From Bacillus marasmi (GTDB lineage Bacteria; Bacillota; Bacilli; Bacillales; Cytobacillaceae): a DNA stretch of 64,000 nucleotides. A program made the translations under genes and the position numbers. The stretch's first letter is position 1. Every line of letters begins with the position of its first letter. Below, piece after piece: positions 52,758 through 63,917 of this stretch. A model generated the notes under the pieces. It did no database searches. It was given only the letters and a program-made list of their open reading frames with translations, and was not told the origin of the DNA. The DNA is taken from the NCBI RefSeq assembly GCF_902168435.1, contig NZ_LR656169.1, positions 62,001 through 126,000 of the forward strand, in the 5' to 3' direction.

Positions 52758-55562
52758 TTACAACCAGCCCTCAATCGCCTCCACCATATCCTCAAGTGAA
52801 TATTTTTTTAAGGTGACGGTTGGGATCGACTGCAAAAATGCCCTTCCATATCTTGTGGTAATAATACGACGATCAAATACAATAATTACACCCTTGTCGG
52901 TAGACGTTCGAATCAATCTTCCAAAACCCTGTTTAAAACGGATTACCGCTTCAGGTAAACTGTAGTCAGAAAAAGGATTACCACCCTGATTTTTAATTAT
53001 GTCACTTTTCGCTTCAGTTATTGGCTCATCTGGTGGTGAAAATGGGAGCCGCACGATGATAAGGCAGGATAAATCCTCACCAGGGATATCAACTCCTTCC
53101 CAAAAACTGCTCGTCCCTAAGAGTATTGCTTTCTCAAAGCGTTGAAAATTTCTGGTTAATCGAGAACGGCTCCCGCTCGTTATTCCTTGGGCCATGATTG
53201 CAAAATCAGACAGAAAACCGCTCTCACGCAATAAATCATATGTTCTTTTAAGCATGTCATGGGCAGTAAATAGGATTAGCATTCGTCCTTTGGTTGCCTC
53301 TGCTATGGAAATGATGTGTTCGGTAATCGCAATAACGTAATCTTGCTGTGACACAGTATTGATTTCTGGTAAATCCTCTGGAATGATTAATTGAATTTGC
53401 TGTTCATAATCAAACGGAGATGGAATGACTCGATTTATCGTAGGCAATTGACTGATTCCAAGCTCACGTTCTATGTAGTCAAACTTATTCTTCACTGTTA
53501 ATGTTGCAGAGGTCACGATGACTGATTTCTTTTTATTAAAAAAATGTTCTTGTAAATATTCACCGACACTTACAGGATAAGCATATATAGTCGTCGAATT
53601 TTGGACTGAACGCAAATCAAGTTCAATCCAGCGTACGTTTTGTTGAACTGGCATTAAAAATACTGTTTTTATAGCCTCGCGAAGCACATTTAGTTGCTCT
53701 AAAACAGCAACAGCCTCCTCGAGAATACCTTTTTGAATACTTGATAAGACAGCAGCTTTAGACTGAACTTCCTCGATAGCAGAAGAAAAATACTCTATGG
53801 CATCCTTCAATAAAAATGAAAACCGCTCTGCTTCGGTTATGAGCGCATTCCATTCCTTTCCGTCTTCATCACCTTTAATTCTCAATGAAACTCGATTATA
53901 GCTGGTCTGCATATTTCGCTGTTTGTGCTGCGAAAAAATCACAACAATTTTAAAGAATTCATCCATAACATATTGCAGTTCTCCGATAAGATTGTTTATT
54001 TCAAAGGAGTACTTTGTAGGAATCGATATATTCAAATCTCGTAAAAGGTGATTAAATCTAAAAAATAGTTGTTTCTGTTCAATTGACCCAATTTGACCAA
54101 ATAATAATCGGCATGTCAAATAATCTATTGTCAAACCGAAATGCTTCCCTGCCGCCTTCTCAAAGTGATGGCCTTCATCGATTATACAATAATCATAAGG
54201 AGGAAGAACTGGTTTTTCAGCAACTAAATCTGACAGAAGGAGTGCATGGTTCGTTATGATTAGGTTTGCAACTTGTGCTTGTCGCTTAGCCTTTTGGTAA
54301 AAATCATAAGGGAGCCAATGCTTGGCGTTCATAAATAAGTCATGATCATGATTAATTTTATTCCAGAAAATATGACCGCCACTCGATAAATTCAGTTCGT
54401 CGACGTCACCCGTTTCTGTCTCTGTTAACCACACTAAAATTTGCATCTTTGTTAAAAGAGTATCGTAATTATCCTCTTCATCATGTAGGTTCTGCTCAAA
54501 TTTAGCCAAATTTAGATAATGGTTCCTCCCCTTTAATAAACAGGAATTTACTGCTGTCGGGAACATTCTTTTTAAGAGGGGAATGTCCTTTGTCATGAGC
54601 TGATGTTGTAGCTGGGTTGAAAGCGTACTGACAATAACTTTACCATTTGTTTGCTTTGAAAAAATCGCAGCAGGGATTAAGTAAGCAAGAGATTTGCCTA
54701 CTCCAGTTCCAGCTTCAATCACAGCATGCTTTTCGTTGGTCAAAGCTTCAAATACTGTATCCATCATCGCAAACTGCCCACCACGTCTTTCATAAGCAGA
54801 AAAAGCATTTTTTAGGAGTTCTTCTTTCGCTAACTCAGTAACAGGATATGAAAATTCAGTGGTCGTTTGTTCTGAAACATGGTCTTCCTCTGATCTTTTT
54901 AGGGCTAAGCCACGATAGATTTCAAGCTGTGAAGGTAAATACTCAACCTTTTGTTGCTTCGTAATCGTGATATCTTCAAGAAACATTTGAATATCACTTT
55001 TTAAACCACCAGACAGTTTTGCCAATTGGGTTATTGTTACACGCGGAAAAGCCTCTATACGTGTTAGCAGCTTAAGAAAAAGCTCTGCCGTTACATAGGC
55101 ATCGCTATCAGCTTGATGTGGTCGATCATGCTGTAGGCCTTCCTGTAGGGCTAAATCGTTTAATTTATAGCTATCGGCTGTAGGGTACAAAATTCGAGCA
55201 AGTTCAACTGTATCGAGAACAGGTCCGAAGAAACCTTTACACCCTGCTTCAAGTAATTCTTCCTGTAAAAAAGACAAATCAAATAACACATTATGAGCCA
55301 CAAAGTATCCATTTTCTAAGATGTCAGACACCTTTTGCGCTATTTTACAGAATTCAGGGGCATCTGATACCATTTCATCATTAAGTCCCGTAAGTTCTTC
55401 AATAAATGTTGGGATTTTTTGTTGAGGATTGATCAGAGAAGAAAATTGCTCTGTAATTTTTCCATCTTCGATGACAACCGCTGCAAATTGAATAATTTTA
55501 TCGCCACGTTTTGGTGAATTCCCAGTTGTTTCTAAATCCACCACAACATATTTATTTACCAT
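52758..55562 (-). CDS. dinG: DinG-family helicase with N-terminal DEDDh exonuclease
   Basis: 934 residues. Exonuclease at the N-terminus (VDLETTGNSP; FVAHNVLFDLSFL; HQADSDAYVT), then a superfamily 2 helicase: Walker A EAGTGVGKSLAYL, DEGH (IIDEGHHFEKA), TSATLT, GTSSFWEGVDIPG and RFKQGFGRLIR. Unlike ypvA (28121) it lacks a clear four-Cys cluster, as in other Firmicute DinG, where the protein is a 3'-5' exonuclease. The start at 55562 follows GAGGTG by six nt. Confidence 0.94.
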   Translation of the reverse strand: MVNKYVVVDLETTGNSPKRGDKIIQFAAVVIEDGKITEQFSSLINPQQKIPTFIEELTGLNDEMVSDAPEFCKIAQKVSDILENGYFVAHNVLFDLSFLQEELLEAGCKGFFGPVLDTVELARILYPTADSYKLNDLALQEGLQHDRPHQADSDAYVTAELFLKLLTRIEAFPRVTITQLAKLSGGLKSDIQMFLEDITITKQQKVEYLPSQLEIYRGLALKRSEEDHVSEQTTTEFSYPVTELAKEELLKNAFSAYERRGGQFAMMDTVFEALTNEKHAVIEAGTGVGKSLAYLIPAAIFSKQTNGKVIVSTLSTQLQHQLMTKDIPLLKRMFPTAVNSCLLKGRNHYLNLAKFEQNLHDEEDNYDTLLTKMQILVWLTETETGDVDELNLSSGGHIFWNKINHDHDLFMNAKHWLPYDFYQKAKRQAQVANLIITNHALLLSDLVAEKPVLPPYDYCIIDEGHHFEKAAGKHFGLTIDYLTCRLLFGQIGSIEQKQLFFRFNHLLRDLNISIPTKYSFEINNLIGELQYVMDEFFKIVVIFSQHKQRNMQTSYNRVSLRIKGDEDGKEWNALITEAERFSFLLKDAIEYFSSAIEEVQSKAAVLSSIQKGILEEAVAVLEQLNVLREAIKTVFLMPVQQNVRWIELDLRSVQNSTTIYAYPVSVGEYLQEHFFNKKKSVIVTSATLTVKNKFDYIERELGISQLPTINRVIPSPFDYEQQIQLIIPEDLPEINTVSQQDYVIAITEHIISIAEATKGRMLILFTAHDMLKRTYDLLRESGFLSDFAIMAQGITSGSRSRLTRNFQRFEKAILLGTSSFWEGVDIPGEDLSCLIIVRLPFSPPDEPITEAKSDIIKNQGGNPFSDYSLPEAVIRFKQGFGRLIRTSTDKGVIIVFDRRIITTRYGRAFLQSIPTVTLKKYSLEDMVEAIEGWL

Positions 55563-55694
55563 GTAATACACCTCAAACCTTCATTCAAAACCAACGGTAT
55601 CATACTTATGGAAAAATCAAAAGAACATCTATTATCTTTTTTCCACAAATCTAACACCCTTAAACTAACTTTCTCAGCTATTCGGCTATTGCAT

Positions 55695-55720
55695 AAGAAA
55701 AACCCCCTAAAAAGTGGGGG
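55695..55720 (-). terminator. Terminator of the panBCD operon
   Basis: AACCCCC / GGGGGTT stem followed by TTTTTC on the minus strand, directly at the panD stop. Confidence 0.82.
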
Positions 55721-56110
55721 TTATACGTTCATAACAGTAGCTTCAGGCTCTGCATTTATCATTTCAACAATTTGATTATACTCATTCATAATTGCAACCT
55801 TAGGCTTGTGATCTTTAACTTTCTCTTCTGAAACGAGTACATAAGAGATAATAATTACTACATCCCCTTCGTGAACAAGTCGAGCTGCAGCACCATTTAA
55901 ACAAACAACTCCACTGCCTCTTTGACCTGGGATGATATAGGTTTCAAAACGCGCACCATTATTATTATTTACAATTGCCACTTTTTCGTTTGGAAGCATG
56001 CCAACAGCGTCTAAAATATCTTCGTCAATCGTAATGCTACCCACATAATTTAAATTTGCTTCAGTAACACGAGCACGATGGATTTTTCCGTTCATCATTG
56101 TGCGAAACAT
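55721..56110 (-). CDS. panD: Aspartate 1-decarboxylase
   Basis: 129 residues (B. subtilis 127). The self-cleavage site G24-S25 (NYVGSITID) that forms the pyruvoyl cofactor is intact, with the conserved NGAAARL (about 72-78). It makes beta-alanine for pantothenate. Third gene of panBCD, 29 nt after panC. Confidence 0.97.
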   Translation of the reverse strand: MFRTMMNGKIHRARVTEANLNYVGSITIDEDILDAVGMLPNEKVAIVNNNNGARFETYIIPGQRGSGVVCLNGAAARLVHEGDVVIIISYVLVSEEKVKDHKPKVAIMNEYNQIVEMINAEPEATVMNV

Positions 56111-56139
56111 AATTTTCCCCCTATTTGGACCCTTTAGTC

Positions 56140-56985
56140 CTATAATTGAATAATAAGATTGTCGATTAAGCGGACTTTGCTAAAGCGAACTGCTACCGCT
56201 ATAATGATCTTTCCATTTACTTGTTCAATCACCTTTAGTTCTGGATAGGAATAGATTTCAATGTAATCGACAATTCCATCTGTATTTTCATTAATATGTG
56301 ATTCAACGATTTTAACAAGTGAATCCGGATCCTTTTCCCCCGTATCAATCGCTCGTTCTGCTATTTTTAACGCTTGATAGATGGCCGGTGCCTGTTTTCT
56401 TTCTTCAGGTAATAAGTTCACATTACGCGAGCTTTTAGCTAATCCATCTTCCTCACGTACTGTTGGAACAGGAACGATTTCTATCGGAAAGTTATAGTCA
56501 TTTACTAAACCATCGACTACTGCCACCTGTTGAGCATCCTTCAAACCAAAATAAACGCGATTAGGTAACACAATATTAAAAAGCTTTGTCAATACTGTAG
56601 CCACTCCGTCAAAATGCCCAGGTCTTGATGTTCCACATAACACATCGGTTCGATCTTTAACGACTGCAATAACCGATGGCTTAGTTGGATACATTTCCTC
56701 TGCAGCTGGGTGGAATATATAATCAACCCCGTGATTGACTGCCACTTGCTTGTCTCGCTCAAAATCACGCGGATAAGAGGCGAAATCTTCTTTCGGACCG
56801 AATTGAAGCGGGTTGACAAATATGCTTAAAACAACCACATCGTTTTCTTTTCTAGCCTGATCCATTAATGATGCATGTCCCTCATGTAAATAGCCCATTG
56901 TTGGCACGAAACCAATCGTTTTTCCTGCTGCCTTTTCCTTGAAGAGATCCGTTCGCAAATCACTTATTTTAGTATAAACCTTCAT
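56140..56985 (-). CDS. panC: Pantothenate synthetase
   Basis: 281 residues. [16 protein letters not shown] (HIGH-like), [27 protein letters not shown] and AKSSRNVNL (KMSKS-like) are present. It joins pantoate and beta-alanine using ATP. The start at 56985 has GGAGG six nt upstream and overlaps the panB stop by one base (TGATG). Confidence 0.97.
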   Translation of the reverse strand: MKVYTKISDLRTDLFKEKAAGKTIGFVPTMGYLHEGHASLMDQARKENDVVVLSIFVNPLQFGPKEDFASYPRDFERDKQVAVNHGVDYIFHPAAEEMYPTKPSVIAVVKDRTDVLCGTSRPGHFDGVATVLTKLFNIVLPNRVYFGLKDAQQVAVVDGLVNDYNFPIEIVPVPTVREEDGLAKSSRNVNLLPEERKQAPAIYQALKIAERAIDTGEKDPDSLVKIVESHINENTDGIVDYIEIYSYPELKVIEQVNGKIIIAVAVRFSKVRLIDNLIIQL

Positions 56986-57821
56986 CACTTGCCTCCATAT
57001 AAGCCGACTAGTTCCTCTTGCTTCATTGTAAAGCTATGTTTCTCAGTAGGGAACAAGCCAATTTTAACCTCTGTAACATACGAATTGATTCCTAAAGTCA
57101 TCAATTCGTTGCTATCAGCGTATTGTTTAACAAATTTAGGTGCACGATCCACTCCGAAATTAACAACATCATGAAAGACAAGAACTTGTCCATCACAGTC
57201 AATGCCAGCTCCAATTCCAATCGTTGGTATCGTTATACGTTGTTGAATCTCTTTTGCTAATTGCTTTGGTACACATTCCAGCACAACTGCAAATGCTCCC
57301 GCTTCTTCGCACTTAAGAGCGTCTTCAATGAGCTTTTGGGCCTGCTTAGCATCTTTACCCTGAACTTTATAACCACCAAGAACCCCTACTGACTGAGGTG
57401 TCAATCCTAAATGGGCAACAACTGGTACACCAGCGTTTGTAAGAGCTTGTATTCCTTCAAGAACGAAAGTATCTGCACCTTCAATTTTAACTGCATGAGC
57501 ACCCGTTTCCTGTAGCAGTCTTGCTCCATTCACCAACGTGTCTTTCCTGGATAAATGATAACTCATAAAAGGCATGTCCACTACAATAAAAGTGTCCCCC
57601 GCGCCTCTTTTTACTGCTTTTGTATGATGAATCATATCCTCCATAGTTACAGGAATCGTAGAATCATAGCCTAATACTACCATTCCTAATGAATCTCCTA
57701 CAAGGATCATGTCAACGCCTGCTTTTTCGGCAATTTTTGCTTGTGGATAATCATAAGCAGTTAGCATGACAATCTTTTCATTAGTTGCTTTCATTTTCAA
57801 AAAATCTGTCGTTTGCTTCAT
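56985..57821 (-). CDS. panB: 3-methyl-2-oxobutanoate hydroxymethyltransferase
   Basis: 278 residues. [49 protein letters not shown] and [15 protein letters not shown] motifs are intact. It makes ketopantoate from 2-oxoisovalerate. Two adjacent ATGs (57824, 57821); the second has better spacing to GGAGG (7 nt). First gene of panBCD; a leader with a pan-type RNA and terminator precedes it. Confidence 0.96.
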   Translation of the reverse strand: MKQTTDFLKMKATNEKIVMLTAYDYPQAKIAEKAGVDMILVGDSLGMVVLGYDSTIPVTMEDMIHHTKAVKRGAGDTFIVVDMPFMSYHLSRKDTLVNGARLLQETGAHAVKIEGADTFVLEGIQALTNAGVPVVAHLGLTPQSVGVLGGYKVQGKDAKQAQKLIEDALKCEEAGAFAVVLECVPKQLAKEIQQRITIPTIGIGAGIDCDGQVLVFHDVVNFGVDRAPKFVKQYADSNELMTLGINSYVTEVKIGLFPTEKHSFTMKQEELVGLYGGK

Positions 57822-57861
57822 CATCTTTCCTCCATTTCTTTGGAAAGAGGAGACAAAACAA

Positions 57862-57890
57862 TAAAAAATCCTTCTTATGGCAGAAGGATT
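57862..57890 (-). terminator. Leader terminator upstream of panB
   Basis: Minus strand AATCCTTCT / AGAAGGATT followed by TTTTTTATTG, 40 nt before the panB start; no gene ends here, so it is an attenuator. Confidence 0.75.
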
Positions 57891-57914
57891 GTATAAGCGT
57901 GTTTTGTTTGTTTT

Positions 57915-57955
57915 ATCCCTCTGTCCTGGTCCGTTATGGATCTAGGCAGATATCC
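57915..57955 (-). ncRNA. pan-type leader RNA upstream of panB
   Basis: On the minus strand TCTGCCT-A-G-A-TCC (57950 downward) pairs with GGACC-AGG-A-CAGA (ending 57920) around loop ATAAC, a stem broken by bulged adenines on both strands. A stem with two conserved bulged As is the hallmark of the pan motif found before panB/panC/panD genes. The neighbouring terminator fits attenuation. The motif assignment is from memory of the description and from location. Confidence 0.55.
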
Positions 57956-58010
57956 ATTATTAAAATATAATTGATAAATTGGTGCAGTTCTTTCGATACT
58001 ACCCAAAAAG

Positions 58011-58019
58011 ATTATATCA
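58011..58019 (-). promoter_or_regulatory. Extended -10 promoter of panBCD
   Basis: Minus strand TGATATAAT (extended -10), giving a leader of about 180 nt before panB. The -35 is weak. Confidence 0.5.
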
Positions 58020-58048
58020 GAAGTATATTAAGTTTGGCTACAAATTTC

Positions 58049-59035
58049 TTAATTTTCTGAGAGATCAATGTCAGCTGAGTAAACATGATGTATTTTACCA
58101 GCCTCATCCTCAATTAGCAAGACACCATCTTCCGTAATACCTAAAGCTTTACCACGAATATTTTCATTAATCGTTCTAGCGATAATCGTTTTTCCTATGC
58201 TAATCGCGTAGCTTTCCCAAAGTAGCTTAATCGGAGTAAAGCCATCCTCCAAGTATAACAAATAAAGCTTCTCAAAATTGGAAAGGACACTTCGAATCAT
58301 TTGTGCTCTTGATATTTTTTCTCCAGATTCAATCGCCAATGATGTGGCAATATCACGAAGTTCTTCAGGGTAATCCGTTAACTGTTGATTCACATTTATC
58401 CCCACTCCGATTATGATGGCAAAAATTTGGTCAGCTTCTGCTTGAAGTTCAGTCAGAATTCCAGTCACCTTTTTGCCGTGAAGTAATATATCATTTGGCC
58501 ATTTAATTTCTGGAGATAGCTTTGTAACCTCTTCAATCGCTCTTACCACAGCTACGGCGGTAATCAAAGTAAGCTGCGGTGCCTTTTGGATAGGAATATT
58601 CGGTCGTAAGATCATACTCATCCATACACCTGTATATTTAGGTGAATGCCAAGCTCTGTTCATTCTCCCCCGACCTGTTAATTGCTCTTCCGCTATAACT
58701 ACAGTACCTTCAGGTGCATTTTCATAAGAAAGTGTTTTAGCAATTTTTTGCGTTGAATCAACACTTTCCTGATAATGGATGTTTTGACCAAGAAATTTTG
58801 TCGTTAAACCTAACCGAACTTCATCGGCAGAAATTTGATCAGGCGTCTTTATGATGCGGTAACCTTTTCTTTGAATCGCTTCCAGTTCAAAACCATGTTT
58901 ACGCAACTCTTCAATATGCTTCCAAACTGCAGTTCTGGAGCAGCCGATTAAATCAGCTAAATATTGACCTGAAAGATAATCACCGTTCGCTTCAGTAAAG
59001 GCATCAAGTAGCTTTTTTCTCACCTCAGATTGCAT
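58049..59035 (-). CDS. birA: Biotin-protein ligase / biotin operon repressor BirA
   Basis: 328 residues: N-terminal winged helix (SGQYLADLIGCSRTAVWKHI), then the ligase with GRGRMNRAWHSPKYTGVW, KWPNDI and GVGINVNQ. It attaches biotin to carboxylases and represses biotin genes. The start ATG at 59035 is preferred to GTG 59047; it overlaps cca's 3' end by 16 nt. Confidence 0.95.
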   Translation of the reverse strand: MQSEVRKKLLDAFTEANGDYLSGQYLADLIGCSRTAVWKHIEELRKHGFELEAIQRKGYRIIKTPDQISADEVRLGLTTKFLGQNIHYQESVDSTQKIAKTLSYENAPEGTVVIAEEQLTGRGRMNRAWHSPKYTGVWMSMILRPNIPIQKAPQLTLITAVAVVRAIEEVTKLSPEIKWPNDILLHGKKVTGILTELQAEADQIFAIIIGVGINVNQQLTDYPEELRDIATSLAIESGEKISRAQMIRSVLSNFEKLYLLYLEDGFTPIKLLWESYAISIGKTIIARTINENIRGKALGITEDGVLLIEDEAGKIHHVYSADIDLSEN

Positions 59036-60231
59036 AAATTCACCCACTCCCTTATTTTTACTTGTTCATTTTCTAATCTACCCTCAAGAATTTCTTCCTC
59101 TATTTTCGTTAACGTTTCCTTAATCCAGGGACCTGGTGGCCTATTCAACAGCTTCATTAAATCTGTACCAGTTATGTTCAATTCCTGTTTTGATTTTATT
59201 GGCAAAGAATGATAGCGTTTTAGCAAGTTATTTATGTCTGCTTCTGTATTTTTACCTTGTAAAACGTTAAAAACTCTCTCTGAATTTATCATGTAAGATT
59301 TTCCGGCTGCGTACAATGCTTGATTGTCCCAGTTATTTTCTAATCGGAAACACAGCCAGTGTACTATCTGTCTGATATCACGGATTTTTTTACCTGGTAG
59401 TTTCCAGCTTCTTAAAAAAGATTCCAAACTGCTTGACTCTATTTCAATTAAATGTACTAACAAGGTCCACATTTCATCTATTGATAATTCATGATTATCA
59501 AATTGTGCAACACGATCTATTCTTTTATGATAAGTCTTTAACACCGGTAAATAGTAATCTAAATTCGTCATACACAAGAATTGAAGCGCTTCATTACGAT
59601 TATTACCTACCAAAAGCTTCTCAAACTCAGCACATTTTCTTTCCACAGCAATATGGGTTAATAAATGACCCATATTTTCAAGTGCCTTAAAACACTCGTC
59701 ATCTAAGCTAAATGAAAGCTGACTAACAAAGCGAATTGCCCGCATCATTCTTAAAGCATCTTCTGTAAACCGATCCTCGGCTCTGCCTACTGTAACTATT
59801 TTCCGTTCAGAAATGGCTTTTCTACCAAAGAATGGATCAATGATTGCACCGTCTTTATTCATCGCCATGGCATTCATCGTAAAATCACGACGCTTTAGAT
59901 CCTCATTTAGCGAACGTATAAATTGTACTTCATCTGGTCTTCGAAAATCCTTATAGCTCGTTTCCGTGCGAAAGGTGGTAATTTCATAGCTGCAACCATG
60001 ATAAAGGACTAGAACCGTACCATGTTCAATCCCTACATCTACAGTATGAGGAAATATTTGTTTAATTTCTGCTGGCGTTGCCGATGAGGCTATATCCACA
60101 TCTGAAATTGGCCGATTGAGCAGGTGGTCTCTTACTGCGCCACCAACAAAATAAGCTTCATATCCGGCATCTTCAATTTTAGTTAGTATAGGAAGCGCGT
60201 TTCTAAATAAAGGATTCACATTATTCACCAT
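59020..60231 (-). CDS. cca: CCA-adding tRNA nucleotidyltransferase
   Basis: 403 residues (B. subtilis 397). Class II head FVGGAVRDHLLNRPISDVDIA (D and D metal ligands), FRRPDEV, RRDFTMNAMA, FTEDALRMMRAIRFVSQL and the EEDxxR-like tRNA/nucleotide template region. It adds and repairs the 3' CCA. The start overlaps the bshA stop by 11 nt; the ribosome site is weak (TTAGAGC), so coupling is likely and GTG slightly downstream is an alternative. Confidence 0.94.
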   Translation of the reverse strand: MVNNVNPLFRNALPILTKIEDAGYEAYFVGGAVRDHLLNRPISDVDIASSATPAEIKQIFPHTVDVGIEHGTVLVLYHGCSYEITTFRTETSYKDFRRPDEVQFIRSLNEDLKRRDFTMNAMAMNKDGAIIDPFFGRKAISERKIVTVGRAEDRFTEDALRMMRAIRFVSQLSFSLDDECFKALENMGHLLTHIAVERKCAEFEKLLVGNNRNEALQFLCMTNLDYYLPVLKTYHKRIDRVAQFDNHELSIDEMWTLLVHLIEIESSSLESFLRSWKLPGKKIRDIRQIVHWLCFRLENNWDNQALYAAGKSYMINSERVFNVLQGKNTEADINNLLKRYHSLPIKSKQELNITGTDLMKLLNRPPGPWIKETLTKIEEEILEGRLENEQVKIREWVNLCNLR

Positions 60232-61357
60232 GCTCTAACAAACTATAGTATATATCTTCATATTGAGACACTATTTGTTCTGCAGCAAATTTCGTCTTTG
60301 CTGTTTTCATAGCGTTTTCTGAAAACTGCTGATGGAGTTCATCATTACATAGAAGCTCTACCGCTTGTTTGGCACACATTTCTATATCACCTAATTCACA
60401 TAGGAAACCATTTTCACCGGCGATTATCACTTCAGGAATCCCACCAACATTTGTCCCTATGCACGGAACACCACATGCCATCGCTTCTAGTGCTACTAGA
60501 CCAAAGCTTTCTTTTTCAGACAACAACAGCATTAAATCACTGATAGAATATAGCTCTTCTAAATTTTCCTGTTTCCCCAAAAAACAAACCTTTTCGCGAA
60601 TTCCCAATGAACAGACAAGCTTAGAGACTACTGACATTTCCGGACCGTCTCCTACTAACAGGAGCCGTGCTGGAATTTTATCAGCAATTTTAGAAAATGC
60701 CATCACAACATCTGGAACCCGTTTAACCGAACGAAAATTCGACACGTGTATGACGACTTTTTCTTCATCACGGATGTTAAATTCATCACGTAAATGCTGA
60801 GAATCCGTCTTTTGATAAACCCTTGTATCAATAAAATTATAAACCGGATGAATATATTGATTGGGATGCAATAATTCATTCGTTTGTGAAATCAATGCAT
60901 TTGACACAGCCGTGACGTAATCTGATTTTTCAATTCCAAATTTTATCGCATTTGAAAGCGATGGGTCATGTCCTAAGACAGTAATATCCGTCCCATGCAA
61001 CGTGGTCACAATCTTTAAATCTCGCTCACACATTTGCTTGGCAAGGATGCCACACACTGCGTGTGGAATAGCATAGTGTACATGTAAAAGATCAAGTTCC
61101 TCCATGTTAGCTACCTCTGCCATTTTACTCGCAAGCGCAATATCATATGGTGGATATTGGAACACAGAGTACTCATTTACATCCACCTGATGATACGATA
61201 TATTGTGATACATTTTTTTTAAACGAAAGGGCATACTCGAGGAAATAAAATGGATCGTATGTCCTCGTTCAGCTAACATTTTCCCAAGTTCTGTGGCCAC
61301 CACACCCGACCCTCCGATGGTCGGATAGCAGGTGATGCCAATCTTTAATTTTTTCAT
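60221..61357 (-). CDS. bshA: Bacillithiol glycosyltransferase BshA
   Basis: 378 residues, GT4-family (GT-B fold). Donor-binding [20 protein letters not shown] (EX7E) and [19 protein letters not shown] at the N-terminus. It transfers GlcNAc from UDP-GlcNAc to L-malate, the first step to bacillithiol. Four-nt ATGA overlap with bshB1. Confidence 0.96.
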   Translation of the reverse strand: MKKLKIGITCYPTIGGSGVVATELGKMLAERGHTIHFISSSMPFRLKKMYHNISYHQVDVNEYSVFQYPPYDIALASKMAEVANMEELDLLHVHYAIPHAVCGILAKQMCERDLKIVTTLHGTDITVLGHDPSLSNAIKFGIEKSDYVTAVSNALISQTNELLHPNQYIHPVYNFIDTRVYQKTDSQHLRDEFNIRDEEKVVIHVSNFRSVKRVPDVVMAFSKIADKIPARLLLVGDGPEMSVVSKLVCSLGIREKVCFLGKQENLEELYSISDLMLLLSEKESFGLVALEAMACGVPCIGTNVGGIPEVIIAGENGFLCELGDIEMCAKQAVELLCNDELHQQFSENAMKTAKTKFAAEQIVSQYEDIYYSLLEHGE

Positions 61358-62106
61358 TGCTGTTCCCCTAACAAGTCATAATCAACTAGGAATGGTCGTT
61401 TAACCTTAAAACCTTCGGCATAGCGAATTCCAACCTCTTTACCAAAAAGCCTTTCCCTCGCTTCAACCGATTCAATATATCCGTTTACAAGCGGGGTATC
61501 GACGGTGTCAGTACTTCGTTCAAATTGACTTTGATAAGTTTCTAGGGAGGCGCGCTTTTTATCAAAAAACTCTGATATATTAATAACGAAATCCGGTTTA
61601 TGAAAACCATTTATCATGTAAAAATAAAGATTATTTGGTTTATGAGCTGGATATTTGCATTCAAAATAGAAATTTCTTATTCCCGCAGAAAAAACCGCCT
61701 CTTCAATAAGGCGGGCACAATTTCCATGATCAGGATGACGATCATCAAAATATGGCGCAAAAACTAGCTTTGGTCGAAAATAACGAATCACTTCGACCAC
61801 CTTTTTCATACTTTCATCATTAATATAAATGCCACGATCAGGAAGGTCTAACGTCTTTCTGATGTGCACGCCTAAGACATTTGCCGCTGCTTTCGCTTCA
61901 ATCAGACGCCGTTCAACTGTTCCATTCGAAGAAAGCTCAGCTTTTGTCAGGTCACATATTCCAATTGTCTTTCCTTGTGCTGCATATTTCGCTATTGTTC
62001 CTGCCATTCCAATTTCAACATCATCTGCATGGGCACCAAATGCTAATATATCTAGATGAATATTTTGTTGGTTTATGATCGGCTTTCGTTGACTATTTTT
62101 CTCCAT
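61354..62106 (-). CDS. bshB1: Bacillithiol deacetylase BshB1
   Basis: 250 residues (B. subtilis 236). Zinc motif [28 protein letters not shown], and DDRHPDHGN are present, the LmbE/PIG-L type. It deacetylates GlcNAc-malate. The N-terminus is about 14 residues longer than in B. subtilis, because the ATG lies inside the mgsA 3' end (34-nt overlap). Confidence 0.95.
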   Translation of the reverse strand: MEKNSQRKPIINQQNIHLDILAFGAHADDVEIGMAGTIAKYAAQGKTIGICDLTKAELSSNGTVERRLIEAKAAANVLGVHIRKTLDLPDRGIYINDESMKKVVEVIRYFRPKLVFAPYFDDRHPDHGNCARLIEEAVFSAGIRNFYFECKYPAHKPNNLYFYMINGFHKPDFVINISEFFDKKRASLETYQSQFERSTDTVDTPLVNGYIESVEARERLFGKEVGIRYAEGFKVKRPFLVDYDLLGEQQ

Positions 62107-62480
62107 TCCATATCGCCCCGCTCTAATCCTTTAATTAGTACTTCTGCAGTCCCCATATTGGTAGCAAGTGGCACAGAGTATACATCACAAAGTCGAACAA
62201 GCGCCTTTACATCAGGTTCATGTGGCTGCGCAGTGAGCGGGTCTCTGAAAAAGAAGACCATATCCATTTTGTTCTTTGCAATTAACGCTCCTACCTCTTG
62301 ATCTCCACCGAATGGACCAGATTGAAATCTTTCTACATCAAGGCCTGTCGCCTCCATCACTCTCAATCCTGTAGTTCCTGTTCCAAATAAGGTATGCTTC
62401 GCAAAAATGGCTTCATATGCTATTACAAATCTGACAAGATCATCTTTTTTCTTATCGTGTGCGATTAAGGCAATATTCAT
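62073..62480 (-). CDS. mgsA: Methylglyoxal synthase
   Basis: 135 residues. [41 protein letters not shown] and [11 protein letters not shown], the full active-site set. It converts dihydroxyacetone phosphate to methylglyoxal. The start at 62480 (MNIALIAHD) matches the family; the upstream ATG adds five residues. Confidence 0.96.
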   Translation of the reverse strand: MNIALIAHDKKKDDLVRFVIAYEAIFAKHTLFGTGTTGLRVMEATGLDVERFQSGPFGGDQEVGALIAKNKMDMVFFFRDPLTAQPHEPDVKALVRLCDVYSVPLATNMGTAEVLIKGLERGDMEWRKIVNESRS

Positions 62481-62569
62481 TACCGGATTCCCCATTCTTT
62501 ATTTATTGGCCGATAAAGAAGACATGTTGATTTCCACTGCAATCAACCATATTCTTTAGCTCAAAAAAA

Positions 62570-63370
62570 TTATTCAATTATGTTTTCTAAACCATAAACC
62601 AGTGTTTCAAGGTTCATGACTGTGTCAACTGCAAGTTTTACTCCTGACATAAATGAAGCGCGATTGTAGGAATCATGACGAATCGTCAACGTTTGTCCCT
62701 CTGAACCGAATAATACCTGTTGATGGGCAATTAGACCTGGTAAGCGCACGGAATGAATATGCATCCCGTCAAAATTAGCTCCTCTAGCACCTTGAATCGT
62801 TTCCTTTTCATTATGATGACCCTGCTGCTTTTCTTCTCTTACTTCGCTAATCATTTGTGCAGTTTTTACTGCAGTACCTGATGGGGCATCTAATTTTTGA
62901 TCATGATGAAGTTCAATAATTTCAACATCTTGGAAGTATTTTGCCGCTAGCTTCGAAAACTTCATCATTAACACTGCACCGACCGCGAAGTTTGGTGCGA
63001 TAATGCAGCCTAGTTCTTTTTCCTTACAAAGATCATCTAATTCTGCTAAATCATCCACTGAAAAACCAGTTGTCCCGACTACAGGCCGTACTCCATATTG
63101 AAGTGCTGTTTTTGTATGGTACATTCCAACCTCGGGTGTGGTTAGGTCAATTAAAACATCTGGTTTGTGCTCTTGGAAACATTGCTCGATATTATCGTAA
63201 ATGGGTGTTTCAAGTCCAGTAAATCCATCAAGTTCAGCTAATGTTTTTCCACTGTGCTTATGGTCAATAACAGCTACTAATTGATAATTCTCAGTGCGAG
63301 CAACAAGCTGCACTGCTTCTCTTCCCATTCGTCCACGCGGACCTGCAACAACAATCTTAATATTACTCAT
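62570..63370 (-). CDS. dapB: 4-hydroxy-tetrahydrodipicolinate reductase
   Basis: 266 residues. NAD(P) motif [14 protein letters not shown], catalytic [16 protein letters not shown] and C-terminal RASFMSGV. It reduces the precursor to tetrahydrodipicolinate for lysine, peptidoglycan and spore dipicolinate. Overlaps ypjD by eight nt. Confidence 0.96.
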   Translation of the reverse strand: MSNIKIVVAGPRGRMGREAVQLVARTENYQLVAVIDHKHSGKTLAELDGFTGLETPIYDNIEQCFQEHKPDVLIDLTTPEVGMYHTKTALQYGVRPVVGTTGFSVDDLAELDDLCKEKELGCIIAPNFAVGAVLMMKFSKLAAKYFQDVEIIELHHDQKLDAPSGTAVKTAQMISEVREEKQQGHHNEKETIQGARGANFDGMHIHSVRLPGLIAHQQVLFGSEGQTLTIRHDSYNRASFMSGVKLAVDTVMNLETLVYGLENIIE

Positions 63371-63719
63371 TACCTTTGTTCTCCTCTTCCTTATGTATGG
63401 TTGTCCAACGATTTTTATCGCGGGTTTTAAACTTATTCATAACTATGTTATGTGCTTGTTCTAAATCAATATTTAGAGAATTAGCAAAACAAATTAATAC
63501 AAAGAGCATGTCCCCTAATTCTTCTTCAATTTCTTTTTCTTCTTCCGTAACTTTTTTAGGTTTTTCTCCATAGTAATGATTGACCTCTCTGGCTAGCTCT
63601 CCAAGCTCTTCCGATAGTCTAGCAAGCATCGCGAGCGGGCTGAAATAACCTTCTTTAAACTGAGTTATATAGGCATCGACCTCTGCCTGAAGCTCTCTCA
63701 CTGTTTTGTCGTTTTGCAT
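63363..63719 (-). CDS. ypjD: MazG-like nucleotide pyrophosphohydrolase YpjD
   Basis: 118 residues (B. subtilis 111), MazG-type helical NTP pyrophosphohydrolase: [17 protein letters not shown] (ExxE) and EEEIGD-like [14 protein letters not shown] (EE...D). It degrades non-canonical NTPs. First gene of ypjD-dapB-mgsA-bshB1-bshA-cca-birA. GGGGGA is about ten nt before the ATG. Confidence 0.94.
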   Translation of the reverse strand: MQNDKTVRELQAEVDAYITQFKEGYFSPLAMLARLSEELGELAREVNHYYGEKPKKVTEEEKEIEEELGDMLFVLICFANSLNIDLEQAHNIVMNKFKTRDKNRWTTIHKEEENKGNE

Positions 63720-63917
63720 GCGTATAAATCCCCCTATATAAACAGAAAATTCTCATACCATTCTTAATGTTAGCTAAAACTTATTCTATTTACAAATCTT
63801 ATTTTCTCATAAAAAGTGAGGTTTATAAAATGAAATGGTAGTATAACTGTTAGAAGTTATATTTTTATAATGAAAATGCTTTTCTAAGATAAAAATAATA
63901 AGCGTGGAGGAATGAAG

